Positions 8,256 through 17,601 of a DNA stretch of 54,081 nucleotides are shown here, piece by piece. The notes below the pieces were generated by a model. It was not told the DNA's origin. It worked only from the letters and a program-made list of their open reading frames with translations, and made no database searches. How positions within the stretch are numbered: the first letter of the stretch is position 1; each line of letters begins with the position of its first letter. Both the position numbers and the translations under genes were made by a program. The DNA is from an uncultured Pelagibacteraceae bacterium (GTDB lineage Bacteria > Pseudomonadota > Alphaproteobacteria > Pelagibacterales > Pelagibacteraceae), in assembly GCA_902551895.1 (NCBI GenBank), contig CACDEU010000002.1:1-54081 (forward strand). Direction: 5' to 3'.

Positions 8256-9277
8256 CAAATAAAAAAATTAAAATTCATGTAAAAAACAATCATTGGGCAC
8301 CAGGTTCTTTTCCTACTGATGCTGAAGGAGAAAAAAATTTTACAATAACCAAAGAGCGTTTTGATAATGTTCTTAATAAATTTCCAGAAATTAAAGAAAA
8401 AATAGAAGTTTTTTTTGACTGGGACGAAGAAAATTTTAAAAAATCAATTTCAAATTCTGATATTTTACTAGCTTGGAACTTTCCAACAAAAAACCTTAAA
8501 GAACAAGCTCCAAATCTTAAATGGATACATGTTATTTCAGCGGGAGTAGAGCATTTGCTTCCTTTAGATTGGATGAACGATGATTTAGTTTTAACTAATA
8601 GCAGTGGAGCTCATGCTAAAAAAGCAGGTGAGTTTGGTTTAATGAGTATTTTAATGTTGCAGAATCATATGACAAGATTAATTACTCACCAAAAAAATAA
8701 AGAATTTGTTTCATTATTTAGCAATCCAGTTCATGGAAAAACAGTAGTTGTAGTTGGAACAGGGTCACTTGGAGGATCGATGGCAAAACATGTATCAAAA
8801 TTAGGTGCAAACATTATCGGAGTTAATAAAAGAGGAAATAAAGCTGAAGGTTGTTCAAAAACTATCACAATAGATAAAATTGATAGTGTTTTACCTGAAG
8901 CTGATTTTTTATATTTAGCACTTCCTGAAACATCTGAAACTAAAAATCTAATTAATAAAAAAAGACTCGATATGCTAAAAACTACATGTGGAATTGTAAA
9001 TATAGGAAGAGAATCAGCAATGGATTATGATGCATTAAGTGAGAAACTTAAAAAAAATGAAATAGCAGGAGCAATACTTGATGTATTTTCTCATGAACCA
9101 TTAGATAAAAGCTCAAAACTTTGGGATACTCCTAATTTAGTTATTACACCACATGTATCATCAGACGATGACGGTAATTATGTCGAATTAACTCTTGGTA
9201 TATTCTTTAGTAATTTAAAACTTTTTATTGAGAATAAAGAATTATCAAATCAAGTTGATAAAAAACTTGGTTATTAA
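8252..9277 (+). CDS. D-isomer-specific 2-hydroxyacid dehydrogenase
   Basis: 341 residues, starting at TTG within a TTGA overlap with the Rieske gene. The NAD(P)-binding core shows VVGTGSLGGSMAKH. The catalytic residues of the family can be traced as Arg in VNIGRESAMDYD, Glu in VFSHEPLD and His in ITPHVSSD. The enzyme should interconvert a 2-oxoacid and a D-2-hydroxyacid, and coupling to the Rieske oxygenase suggests it handles the oxygenation product. It could equally be a glyoxylate/hydroxypyruvate reductase-like member. There is no obvious truncation. Confidence 0.87.
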   Translation: MTNKKIKIHVKNNHWAPGSFPTDAEGEKNFTITKERFDNVLNKFPEIKEKIEVFFDWDEENFKKSISNSDILLAWNFPTKNLKEQAPNLKWIHVISAGVEHLLPLDWMNDDLVLTNSSGAHAKKAGEFGLMSILMLQNHMTRLITHQKNKEFVSLFSNPVHGKTVVVVGTGSLGGSMAKHVSKLGANIIGVNKRGNKAEGCSKTITIDKIDSVLPEADFLYLALPETSETKNLINKKRLDMLKTTCGIVNIGRESAMDYDALSEKLKKNEIAGAILDVFSHEPLDKSSKLWDTPNLVITPHVSSDDDGNYVELTLGIFFSNLKLFIENKELSNQVDKKLGY

Positions 9278-9280
9278 AAA

Positions 9281-9592
9281 CTATATTGAATCTATCGAAT
9301 TTAAAACTTTTACCTCTCTAGGCTTTTCCAGCAAATCTTCTATTTTAGATCTATAATCTTTATAATGTGCTGTTTCTCTATGAAAATCTAAAGCGGCAGA
9401 ATTTTTATAAATTTCAAATAGGTGAAAAGATACAATTTTATCATCTTTATTTTTTTCTTCATAAAAATTATAAAGTTCATTACCTTCCTCTGATCTTGTA
9501 GGTTTTATCATAGACAATATAATTTCCTTAACTTCGTTAACCTTATCTTTTTTTGGATGAAAACTTGCCAGAACTATTATTTTAGACATCAC
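9281..9592 (-). CDS. ABM/YgiN-like dimeric alpha-beta barrel protein (putative quinol monooxygenase)
   Basis: 103 residues with the antibiotic biosynthesis monooxygenase fold: an N-terminal strand KIIVLASFHPKKD, the RSEEGNELYNFYE segment, SFHLFEIYKNSAALDFHR and the conserved His in ETAHYKDY. Such cofactor-free small proteins oxidise quinols or remove reactive aldehydes, and many have no known substrate. It faces the end of the 2-hydroxyacid dehydrogenase gene tail-to-tail and is divergent from the aminotransferase. Fold assignment is likely; function is open. Confidence 0.75.
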   Translation of the reverse strand: MMSKIIVLASFHPKKDKVNEVKEIILSMIKPTRSEEGNELYNFYEEKNKDDKIVSFHLFEIYKNSAALDFHRETAHYKDYRSKIEDLLEKPREVKVLNSIDSI

Positions 9593-9670
9593 TAATTTCC
9601 TTTAATTCTAAGAATAATTTATTTTAAATGTACTCTTATATTTCTATTTAGTATCATAATTATATAAAAA

Positions 9671-10894
9671 ATGATCAAAGATATTATTAAAAATTTAAAA
9701 CCTTCGTCTACACTTCTTATTAATGAGAAATCAAATAAATTAGAAAGGGAGGGCAAAAAAATATTTAAATTTGGCTTTGGCCAATCCCCATTCAAAGTGC
9801 CCCAAGATATTGTTAATGAACTTAAAGATAATGCACATCAAAATAAATATCTTCCAATGCAAGGACTTGAGGATTTAAGAGTTTCTATTGCAAGCTACAT
9901 TTCAAAAAAAAAAGATTATAAATATGCAAGCTCTAATATAATTATTGGTCCAGGATCAAAAGAGTTAATGTTTTTATTGCAAATTTTATTTGATGGAGAA
10001 ATAATTCTTCCAGCTCCAAGCTGGGTGTCCTATGCCCCACAAGCAATAATTGGAAGAAATAAAATTAAATGGATTCAAACTAAAAGTGAAAATAATTGGT
10101 TTCCAACAGCCAATGAAATAGAGGACGTAATTAAAAAAGATAAACAAAAAAAATATTTAATATTTCTCAATTCACCAAATAATCCATCTGGACAAGTATG
10201 CACAAATTTAAGTGAAATTTCACAATTAACAAAAAAATATAATTTATATTTTCTGTCTGATGAAATTTATTCGGAGTTAACTTTTGAAGATAATTATAAA
10301 TCTATATCAAATTTTTCTCCAGAAAATACAATTATAAGCACCGGTTTAAGTAAATGGTGTGGAGCAGGAGGCTGGAGATTGGGATACTTTATATTACCAG
10401 AAAATCTATCTGAAATTACAAATCAGCTTAAGGTTTTAGCTAGCGAAACATTTTCATCAGTAAGTTCACCAATTCAATATGCAGCAATTGCGGCACATAA
10501 AAATGATCATACAAATTATATTAATCATTCAAAAAATATTTTAAAATCTGTTGGTAATTATGTTTATGAAAATTTAAAATCAAACAATGTATTGATTAAT
10601 AAACCGCAAGGTGGATTTTATTTATTACCCGAATTTATTAATAAAAAATTTTCAACATCTACAGAATTGTGCGATAATATTTTAAAAGAAACAGGTGTAG
10701 CATTATTGCCAGGTTCAGACTTTGGTTTTTCTGAAAAAAAAATGTTAGCCAGGTTAAGTTACACCGATTTTGATGGAGAAAATTTTATGAATAACACTGT
10801 TCATAATGAGGAAATTAATTATGAGAAAATTAAAAAGCATGCTCCAAAAATAATTGAGGGTATAAATAGACTTAAAGATTGGTCAAATAACTAA
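9671..10894 (+). CDS. Class I/II PLP-dependent aminotransferase
   Basis: 407 residues with aspartate-aminotransferase-type motifs: NSPNNPSGQVC for phosphate and carboxylate contacts, SDEIYSELTF for the pyridine-binding aspartate, and the Schiff-base lysine Lys228 in TGLSKWCGAGGWRLGYF. The C-terminal PQGGFYLLPEF and LLPGSDFGF segments fit the substrate arginine region. It should transfer an amino group between an amino acid and 2-oxoglutarate or pyruvate; the amino acid is not predictable. It lies 91 bases upstream of the TAXI binding protein and could be co-expressed with that transporter. Confidence 0.85.
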   Translation: MIKDIIKNLKPSSTLLINEKSNKLEREGKKIFKFGFGQSPFKVPQDIVNELKDNAHQNKYLPMQGLEDLRVSIASYISKKKDYKYASSNIIIGPGSKELMFLLQILFDGEIILPAPSWVSYAPQAIIGRNKIKWIQTKSENNWFPTANEIEDVIKKDKQKKYLIFLNSPNNPSGQVCTNLSEISQLTKKYNLYFLSDEIYSELTFEDNYKSISNFSPENTIISTGLSKWCGAGGWRLGYFILPENLSEITNQLKVLASETFSSVSSPIQYAAIAAHKNDHTNYINHSKNILKSVGNYVYENLKSNNVLINKPQGGFYLLPEFINKKFSTSTELCDNILKETGVALLPGSDFGFSEKKMLARLSYTDFDGENFMNNTVHNEEINYEKIKKHAPKIIEGINRLKDWSNN

Positions 10895-10985
10895 AATACA
10901 ACCTAAGATATTATAATAATTCTAAACTAGACATCATCCACTTAAGCAGGTACATTTTTATATTAAATAATACATGGGGGAAAAC

Positions 10986-11990
10986 ATGAAAAAAATGATA
11001 ACTACTTTTTCTGCTGTTTTAGCTCTTGTTGTTTCTACGTTTACATTTTCAACTGTAGCAAAATCTGCTGAGTTCTTTACAATAGGAACTGGTGGACCTA
11101 CTGGAGTTTATTTCCAAACAGGAAATGCTATTTGTAAAATGTTGCACAAATCAGCAATAGCAAAAGAACACGGAAGAAAAAAAGGAATAGATAAAGCATA
11201 CAGATGTACAGCTCCATCAACTGGTGGATCAAATTACAACATTGGTCAAATCAAAGAAGGTGAATTTCAATTTGGTGTAGCTCAATCTGACTGGCAATTT
11301 CACGCCGTTAATGGTTCAAGTAAATGGGAAGGAAAACAGTTTAAAGGATTAAGAGCTGTTTTTTCAGTTCACAACGAACCTTTCCAAATTTGGGCTAGAA
11401 AAAAAGCAAAAGTAAAAGACTTTAAAGGTTTAAAAGGTAAAGTTGTTAATATAGGTAACCCTGGTTCTGGTCAAAGAGGAACAATGGAAGAGCTTATGAA
11501 AGCAATGGGAGTAGATAATAGTTACTTTAAATCAGTAACTGAGCTTACTTCATCTGAACAAGTTAAAGCACTTTGCGATGGTAAAATAGATGCGTTTGGT
11601 TATTCAGTAGGATTTCCAAATGGTGCTATGGAACAAGCAGCTACTTGCGGAGCTAAAGCATTACCAATTAATTTAACAGGTGGACCTGTTCAAGGTTTAA
11701 TTGATGGTGCAGATTATTATGCTTCAGCAACGATACCAGCTGGTACTTACACTGGACAAAAAAAAGATGTAACTACTTTTGGTGTTAAAGCTACTGTTGT
11801 TACTAGCAATGCAGTTGAAGCAGATCTAGTTTATTTAGTAGTAAAAGCAGTTTTTGAAAATTTCGACGATTTTAGAAAACAACATCCTGCTTTTGCACCT
11901 TTAAAAAAGGAAGATATGATAGCTGATGGTTTGTCAGCACCTTTACATGAAGGCGCTATTAGATACTATAAAGAAGCTGGATTGATGTAA
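10986..11990 (+). CDS. TAXI-family TRAP transporter solute-binding protein
   Basis: 334 residues from ATG at 10986. An ATG exists 12 bases earlier, but the GGGGGA ribosome binding site lies between the two, so the later start is preferred. A signal peptide (MKKMITTFSAVLALVV..., cleavage after AKSA) precedes the mature start EFFTIGTGGPTGVYFQTG, the TAXI-family hallmark. Further motifs are GGSNYNIGQI, FGVAQSDW and NIGNPGSGQRGTME. The protein binds a substrate in the periplasm for the fused permease downstream; known TAXI ligands include glutamate-like organic acids. A terminator-like hairpin between the two genes should make binding protein outnumber permease. Confidence 0.92.
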   Translation: MKKMITTFSAVLALVVSTFTFSTVAKSAEFFTIGTGGPTGVYFQTGNAICKMLHKSAIAKEHGRKKGIDKAYRCTAPSTGGSNYNIGQIKEGEFQFGVAQSDWQFHAVNGSSKWEGKQFKGLRAVFSVHNEPFQIWARKKAKVKDFKGLKGKVVNIGNPGSGQRGTMEELMKAMGVDNSYFKSVTELTSSEQVKALCDGKIDAFGYSVGFPNGAMEQAATCGAKALPINLTGGPVQGLIDGADYYASATIPAGTYTGQKKDVTTFGVKATVVTSNAVEADLVYLVVKAVFENFDDFRKQHPAFAPLKKEDMIADGLSAPLHEGAIRYYKEAGLM

Positions 11991-12006
11991 TCTAGTTAAT
12001 AAAAAT

Positions 12007-12042
12007 TAAAAGGCCCGATATTTATATTGGGCCTTTTTTTTT
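12007..12042 (+). terminator. Intra-operon rho-independent terminator/attenuator after TAXI binding protein
   Basis: The stem AAAGGCCCGATA / TATTGGGCCTTT with a TTTA loop is followed at once by a T-run, a textbook intrinsic terminator. It sits between the TAXI binding protein and the permease, with the permease ATG only 20 bases further on. Partial readthrough would set the transporter stoichiometry. Confidence 0.85.
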
Positions 12043-12061
12043 GTTAGTATATGATTTCAAT

Positions 12062-14413
12062 ATGAATCAACCAGTCAATACTAATATACAGGCAAAAATT
12101 GATGAGGATCTCTCACCTACAAAAAGACTTACTGGGTTTCATCTAAAAATTGTTTCTGCAATAGCAATTATTTGGTCATTTTTTCAACTTTGGTACGCAT
12201 CTCCCTTTCCATTCATGTTTGATTTTGGAATGTTCAAAGGCTTACCAGCAAGAGCAATTCATTTAGGATTTGCTCTTTTATTAGCGTTTTTAGTTTTTCC
12301 AACTTTTAAACGAGGAAAAGTTAACTTCATTGACATTATGATTGGAATTATTGGAATATCATGTTGTCTTTATATCTATTTTTTTTATGATGATTTAATT
12401 GATAGAGGTGGCGTTCTACACATATTAAAATATAACAACCACAGTATTCCGATTGAATTAATAATTGGTTCAACTGGTATTTTAATTTTATTAGAGGCCA
12501 CAAGAAGAGTAATTGGAATACCATTAGTAATTATTGCAGTCTGTTTTTTATTATTTTCTTATTATGGACAGTACGCTCCTGAAATTATATCTCACGGAGG
12601 ATTATCTTTAAAAAGACTTGTTGGATTTCAGTGGTTTGATCAAGAAGCTATTTTTGGAATTCCAATTGGAGTTTCTGTAGATTTTATATTTCTATTTGTT
12701 TTATTTGGTGCTTTTTTAGAAACAGCAGGTGGAGGTAAGTATTTTTTAGATTTGGCATTTGCAATGGTGGGTAAAACAAGAGGAGGACCAGCAAAAGCTG
12801 CAATTCTTGGATCTGGCATGACTGGAATGATTTCCGGTTCTTCTGTTGCCAATACTGTTACTACTGGAACATTTACAATTCCAATTATGAAGCAAACAGG
12901 ATTTTCAAAAGAAAAAGCTGGTGCAATAGAAGTTGCTTCATCTGTTAATGGACAAATTATGCCACCCGTTATGGGTGCTGCCGCATTTGTAATGGCAAGC
13001 TTTATAGGAGTTACTTATTTTGAAATAGTAAAACATGCATTTTTACCAGCAATAATTTCATACATAGCCCTTTTTTATATATCACATCTTGAAGCATTAA
13101 AACTTGGGCTAAAAGGAATTGAAAAAGATAAATTACCCAAACTAAAAGAAACTTTTTTATCTGGCTTGCATTTTTTAATTCCAATATTTGTTTTGATATA
13201 TTTATTGGTTTATATGAGACTTACTGCGTCTTACTCAATTTTCTATGCAACCATATCACTGGTTTCAGTAAACTTTTTGTATAAGGTAATCACATCAAGA
13301 AAAAATAATAATTTAAAAGAAAACCTATCTCTTTGGTGGAATGAAACAGTGGTAGGTCTACAAAAAGGCGCAATCAACATGATTGCTGTTGGAGTTGCAA
13401 TAGCTACAGCAGGAGTAATTGTTGGAGCAGTTGGATCTACAGGTTTAAGTACAAACTTGATAATTGTAATTGAATCTATTGCAAAAGATAATGTAATAAT
13501 TTTACTCTTATTAACAATAATTTTATGCTTATTACTTGGAATGGGATTGCCCACAACCGCAAACTATGTCGTTGTTGCATCATTAATGTCTATGGTGTTG
13601 GTAGATGTTGGTAATGCATCAGGATATATTTTTCCTATAATTGCAGTACATTTATTCGTTTTTTATTTTGGTTTAATGGCAGATGTAACCCCACCAGTTG
13701 GTTTAGCGTCTTATGCTGCTGCAGGAATATCTGGAGGAGATCCGTTAAAAACAGGTGTTCAAGCATTATGGTACAGTTTAAGAACAGGAGTTTTACCTAT
13801 TGTATTTTTATTTAATCACGAACTATTATTAATTGGTATTGAAAATATTTGGCATGCAATATTGGTAATTATAACATCATTAATAGGAATATTAGTTTTT
13901 TCAGCAGCAACACAAGGGTGGTTTATAAACAAATTAAGATGGTTTGAAATAATAATCTTTTTTGTAATCTCTATATCATTTTTATCGCCAGAATTTGCTT
14001 TAAATAAGTTTTACCCAAAATTTAATTACGTTAACTTAAATGATGCAAACATAGTTACTTTTCAACCTGAAAAAGATGTTCATATAAAAATTACAAGACC
14101 GAGTCCATATGGAGAGAGATATAAATTGTTTGAAATTAAAAAAGGAACATTTGATGAAGAATTTAATTTAGAAAATTATGGCATGAGCCTAGTTAAAAAA
14201 GATAATAAAATTATTGTTGATACACTTGATTGGAAAGGTGAGGCTAAAAAAAGTGGTTTAGAGATGGATGATATTATCACCGAGTTAAAAACAGAAAATT
14301 TTGATCGACCAAATAAAGATGTAGTTTATGTATTTTCATTTATTTTATTATTAATATTTGGCTATTTTAATTATACAAACTATAGGATAAGAAAAAACCA
14401 AAACTATCTTTGA
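12062..14413 (+). CDS. Fused TRAP transporter permease (DctQ-DctM fusion) of TAXI type with C-terminal DUF3394-like domain
   Basis: 783 residues from ATG 12062; an upstream in-frame TTG at 12041 lies in the terminator T-run and is unlikely. Small-subunit-like helices come first, then the large DctM domain with GAFLETAGGGKYFLDLA, GSGMTGMISGSSVANTVTTG and the second repeat GLGLPTTANY-like GMGLPTTANYVV plus ADVTPPVGLASYAAAGISG. The last ~150 residues contain a soluble PDZ-like segment (GEAKKSGLEMDDIITELK) flanked by membrane helices, typical of the DUF3394 tail of TAXI permeases. It imports the TAXI ligand using an ion gradient. Its 3' end overlaps the convergent oxygenase gene by 10 bases. Confidence 0.92.
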   Translation: MNQPVNTNIQAKIDEDLSPTKRLTGFHLKIVSAIAIIWSFFQLWYASPFPFMFDFGMFKGLPARAIHLGFALLLAFLVFPTFKRGKVNFIDIMIGIIGISCCLYIYFFYDDLIDRGGVLHILKYNNHSIPIELIIGSTGILILLEATRRVIGIPLVIIAVCFLLFSYYGQYAPEIISHGGLSLKRLVGFQWFDQEAIFGIPIGVSVDFIFLFVLFGAFLETAGGGKYFLDLAFAMVGKTRGGPAKAAILGSGMTGMISGSSVANTVTTGTFTIPIMKQTGFSKEKAGAIEVASSVNGQIMPPVMGAAAFVMASFIGVTYFEIVKHAFLPAIISYIALFYISHLEALKLGLKGIEKDKLPKLKETFLSGLHFLIPIFVLIYLLVYMRLTASYSIFYATISLVSVNFLYKVITSRKNNNLKENLSLWWNETVVGLQKGAINMIAVGVAIATAGVIVGAVGSTGLSTNLIIVIESIAKDNVIILLLLTIILCLLLGMGLPTTANYVVVASLMSMVLVDVGNASGYIFPIIAVHLFVFYFGLMADVTPPVGLASYAAAGISGGDPLKTGVQALWYSLRTGVLPIVFLFNHELLLIGIENIWHAILVIITSLIGILVFSAATQGWFINKLRWFEIIIFFVISISFLSPEFALNKFYPKFNYVNLNDANIVTFQPEKDVHIKITRPSPYGERYKLFEIKKGTFDEEFNLENYGMSLVKKDNKIIVDTLDWKGEAKKSGLEMDDIITELKTENFDRPNKDVVYVFSFILLLIFGYFNYTNYRIRKNQNYL

Positions 14414-15372
14414 TATTCAATAAATTTTTTAAGAGAAAGGTTTAAAAATTTTTCATAAATCAAACCTTTATTATTTGATTTTGAACCATTTAAATAAGAT
14501 TTATTCATTTTAAAATCATAAGACGGTTCAAAAAAGAAAGGTATAGACATTCTCTTTTTTTTATTCCAAAGCACACGGTGGTTTGTTGCTTTAAATTTTC
14601 CTTTACTTAAGAATTCTAACGCTCTTCCAGTATTTACTACTAAGGCATTTTTATTAAATGGAACATCATACCATTTTTGATTTTTTCTATTCTGTACTTG
14701 TAGACCACCTTTTTTATCCTGATAAAGAACTGTAAATATACCACTATCTACATGAGTTTCGCATCCAAGAGCGACACCGTCTTGTTTTGATATCTCAATA
14801 GGTTTTGATTGATTAGGATAGTAGTTAAATCTTAAAGTACTTAAAGTTTTATACCTTGAAAATGCATTTTTTGAAATTTTAATATCTTTATTGTAAAGTT
14901 TGATTATTCCTTGAAATAAAATTTCACACAAATCATAAATATCGTCAAAATAATTTGATAATATTTTAATTGAATTTTTGTCTATAGATTTGTTTAGATC
15001 AATATATTCAATATATTGATTTTTAATATTATTGGCATACTTTTTTGTAACTTTTAGATCACCAATATCTAAGCCTTCTTTTCCATTCACGTCATTTGGA
15101 AAATATCCTCTGTAAATATTTTTATTTTTAGAATTCCATTTTTTTGGTGAAAGTTTTTTTTTGTTTTTATCAGATGAATTGAAAAATTTATTCCCTACAT
15201 TACAAATATTTTTTATTTTTTTTTGACTTATGCCGTGGCCAGTTACCTGAAAAAAACCTATATCAATACAAGCTTTTTTAATTTTATTTATTATTTTAAT
15301 TGAACTTTGGCTTTCATAACCATTTTTTACTATTGAAGAAATATTTATTGTAGGGATTATATTTTTTGTCAT
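14404..15372 (-). CDS. Isopenicillin N synthase-family 2-oxoglutarate/Fe(II) oxygenase
   Basis: 322 residues. The iron triad is His207 and Asp209 (CETHVDSG) with His265 (ATNHRV); the 2-oxoglutarate contacts are Arg274-x-Ser276 (KRMSIPFF). The N-terminal DIN-like region GFFQVTGHGIS is also typical. Members hydroxylate or desaturate amino acids and small molecules, and one branch (ethylene-forming enzyme, homoarginine hydroxylases) acts on guanidino amino acids. It is the last gene of a unit after an amidinotransferase and an exporter, directly abutting the exporter stop. Oxidation of a guanidino compound is therefore attractive but unproven. Confidence 0.85.
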   Translation of the reverse strand: MTKNIIPTINISSIVKNGYESQSSIKIINKIKKACIDIGFFQVTGHGISQKKIKNICNVGNKFFNSSDKNKKKLSPKKWNSKNKNIYRGYFPNDVNGKEGLDIGDLKVTKKYANNIKNQYIEYIDLNKSIDKNSIKILSNYFDDIYDLCEILFQGIIKLYNKDIKISKNAFSRYKTLSTLRFNYYPNQSKPIEISKQDGVALGCETHVDSGIFTVLYQDKKGGLQVQNRKNQKWYDVPFNKNALVVNTGRALEFLSKGKFKATNHRVLWNKKKRMSIPFFFEPSYDFKMNKSYLNGSKSNNKGLIYEKFLNLSLKKFIEYQR

Positions 15373-16323
15373 TTATCTTAGTGGTTTTTCAGTAGCAATT
15401 AATTGTTCTTGGGCTTTTTCACGCATAAAAATATAAATACCACTAGAGACAATTATTAGTATTCCAATGACTGTATTTAAGCTTGGTATCTCATTAAAAT
15501 ATATCCAACCTATTAACGGTGACCATAACAATATTGAATATTCGAAAGGAGAAACTACTGCAGGAGATGCTATGCTGTAAGCGGTAAATAAAAGAAGAAA
15601 AGCTACAGTAGCTGTCAATCCAGTTGTAGCCATAAATAATATACTAGATTCTAAGTCTACAAACCATTCTCTAAAGATAAATTGGGAAGCTGGATGATCT
15701 GAAGTATTATATTGCCCATCTCCAATTAAAAAATAGAAAATAGTACTAAAAATTATTGCTCCAAAATAAAAAGTAAATGTTTGAGTGTAAACACTATCTT
15801 TCTCAGAGGTTTTTTTTATAATTATCATTGATAACGAATAACAAAACGCGCACAAAATTGGTAACAAACTTAGATAATTAAAATTATTAAAATCAGGATT
15901 TAATGTTATGTATACACCAATAAAGCCGACAACCACTGCAGACCATCTTCTTATTCCTATCTCTTCTTTTAAAAAGAAATGTGCAAATATTGTAATTAAA
16001 AAAGGGGTAACGAAAAACAAGGCTGTTGCAAATCCTAAAGGCAAAACAGTTAATGAGATATAAAAAGAGCTAAATCCAAAAAAGAAAAGAACCACACGAC
16101 AAAAAGTTAAGAGAGGATATTGAGTTTTAAATACTATTTTTTCCTTTTTTAATTTTAAAAATATTAAAATAAGCCCGAAGCTAACTAAAGTTCTAATTAA
16201 ATAAACTTCGTAAAGCGAAACAAAATTAAAAATATGTTTCATAATCCCGTCTTGCACTGAAAAGACCATCATTGCTATCAGTATTAGAATTATTCCTCTG
16301 GGATTATTATTTTTTTTGGACAT
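15373..16323 (-). CDS. EamA/DMT-superfamily exporter
   Basis: 316 residues from ATG 16323; a GTG 15 bases earlier is possible but less likely. About ten hydrophobic helices form two EamA repeats (the first with IILILIAMMVFSVQDGIMK, the second ending with PFEYSILLWSPLIGWIYFNEIP), the RhaT/YdcZ-like topology. DMT proteins export or import metabolites. Position between an amidinotransferase (39 bases upstream) and a 2OG oxygenase (adjacent downstream) suggests it moves a substrate or product of these enzymes. Substrate unknown. Confidence 0.87.
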   Translation of the reverse strand: MSKKNNNPRGIILILIAMMVFSVQDGIMKHIFNFVSLYEVYLIRTLVSFGLILIFLKLKKEKIVFKTQYPLLTFCRVVLFFFGFSSFYISLTVLPLGFATALFFVTPFLITIFAHFFLKEEIGIRRWSAVVVGFIGVYITLNPDFNNFNYLSLLPILCAFCYSLSMIIIKKTSEKDSVYTQTFTFYFGAIIFSTIFYFLIGDGQYNTSDHPASQFIFREWFVDLESSILFMATTGLTATVAFLLLFTAYSIASPAVVSPFEYSILLWSPLIGWIYFNEIPSLNTVIGILIIVSSGIYIFMREKAQEQLIATEKPLR

Positions 16324-16362
16324 TAGCCCATATATCACAGAATTATTAAGATTAAGATAAAA

Positions 16363-17475
16363 TTATTTTTGTTTAGGAAAATAATCTTGCAAGTCACCTT
16401 CTCTATAAACATCGGTTGTACTGCAATGCAAACTTCCACCAAACCCATAAGCTTCCCTAAAATCTACAGGTAAAACTTCCATACCTAGTTTATCAAGTTG
16501 CTCAGCTTGATATACTTCACTTTTTTCTACACATACTGTTTTTGGATCTAAAACTAAAATATTCATTGATAACCATATTGAATAATAAGTAAGAGGAGGT
16601 GGAGAATTATGTGCTGGTTGTGCTGCTTCAATAATTTCCCAATCGTTATCTTCAAAAAGTTTTCTTTGCTCTTTAGGAAGTTTTCTTACAGGGTTATTTA
16701 ATATTAGACCAGGTCTGATCGGAGTAAAAGTTGCATCTATATGAATAGGGTAAGGATCTCCTGGAAAATTTACAGTATGAACACGATGGTCAGGAAAATG
16801 TCTTTTTAACCAATCTATACCTTTTAAATTTGTAGTAAAACCATGTTGAACAATTAAGTCTTTGCCAAACCTTAAAATATCTGCAGCATCAAAAAGAGGT
16901 TCCTCTTCAGTTGTCACAAAATATTTTTTTTCAGCCCACTCCAATCGTTGTTCAATACTTACTTCATCTGACAAATAATTTTTATGGTAATCTTTATCTG
17001 TCAACCTAGGTTTAGGAGCAGATTCATGTTTCATATTTGGATCTTCCATGAAGTATTTTTGTATCAATGGTCTATAAGCTAAATATTCAAACCATCTACA
17101 TCGAAAACTCATAGTTGCTTCTAACATTTCTTTTCCAACAGTAATAATCACATCTCTCGATGGCATACATCCAAACATATGTTCAGCTTTCCAGTCAGGT
17201 GTAGCAATTTTTTCATCAAATTTTAAAGGAGTTGGTCTATCAACTCTTATTCCTCTACTTTCTAATGTTTTTACAAATTTATCTAAAAGTTCATTTGATC
17301 TATCTATTGAGTCTTGTGTTCTCCTACCATGTTTCCCTTTCATAACCGAGTCAGGGGGAATTTTTACATCTACAGCAGGCTCTGGCGCTGGAATACAACA
17401 ATTATCTGCTTTACCAACAATTACATGTTTTAAGGGATCCCATTCATTCCAGCTACTAACAATAGTTTTTTTCAT
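16363..17475 (-). CDS. Glycine amidinotransferase-like enzyme
   Basis: 370 residues with the AGAT family pattern: N-terminal SSWNEWDPLKHVIVGKADN, MPSRDVIITVG, the catalytic Asp in PLFDAADILRFG, His in PIHIDATF and the nucleophilic Cys351 in GGSLHCSTTDV. The family transfers the amidino group of arginine to an amine acceptor (glycine to guanidinoacetate in animals; lysine to homoarginine as a side activity). It leads a unit with a DMT exporter and a 2OG oxygenase, so it may make a guanidino compound for oxidation or export. The acceptor is not readable from the sequence. Confidence 0.9.
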   Translation of the reverse strand: MKKTIVSSWNEWDPLKHVIVGKADNCCIPAPEPAVDVKIPPDSVMKGKHGRRTQDSIDRSNELLDKFVKTLESRGIRVDRPTPLKFDEKIATPDWKAEHMFGCMPSRDVIITVGKEMLEATMSFRCRWFEYLAYRPLIQKYFMEDPNMKHESAPKPRLTDKDYHKNYLSDEVSIEQRLEWAEKKYFVTTEEEPLFDAADILRFGKDLIVQHGFTTNLKGIDWLKRHFPDHRVHTVNFPGDPYPIHIDATFTPIRPGLILNNPVRKLPKEQRKLFEDNDWEIIEAAQPAHNSPPPLTYYSIWLSMNILVLDPKTVCVEKSEVYQAEQLDKLGMEVLPVDFREAYGFGGSLHCSTTDVYREGDLQDYFPKQK

Positions 17476-17601
17476 ATAATTTTAATATATGTCTTATAAA
17501 CATTAATTTAAATAAAAAGAAACAAACCAATCAACTTATTGCATACCTGTATTTACCGAATAGCATTTTAAGTGAATTAGTTAACAAATATTGTTCATGA
17601 A

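Noticed and set aside
12041-12061. Upstream TTG start for the TRAP permease
   Set aside because: It lies in the terminator T-run and lacks a ribosome binding site; ATG 12062 fits better.
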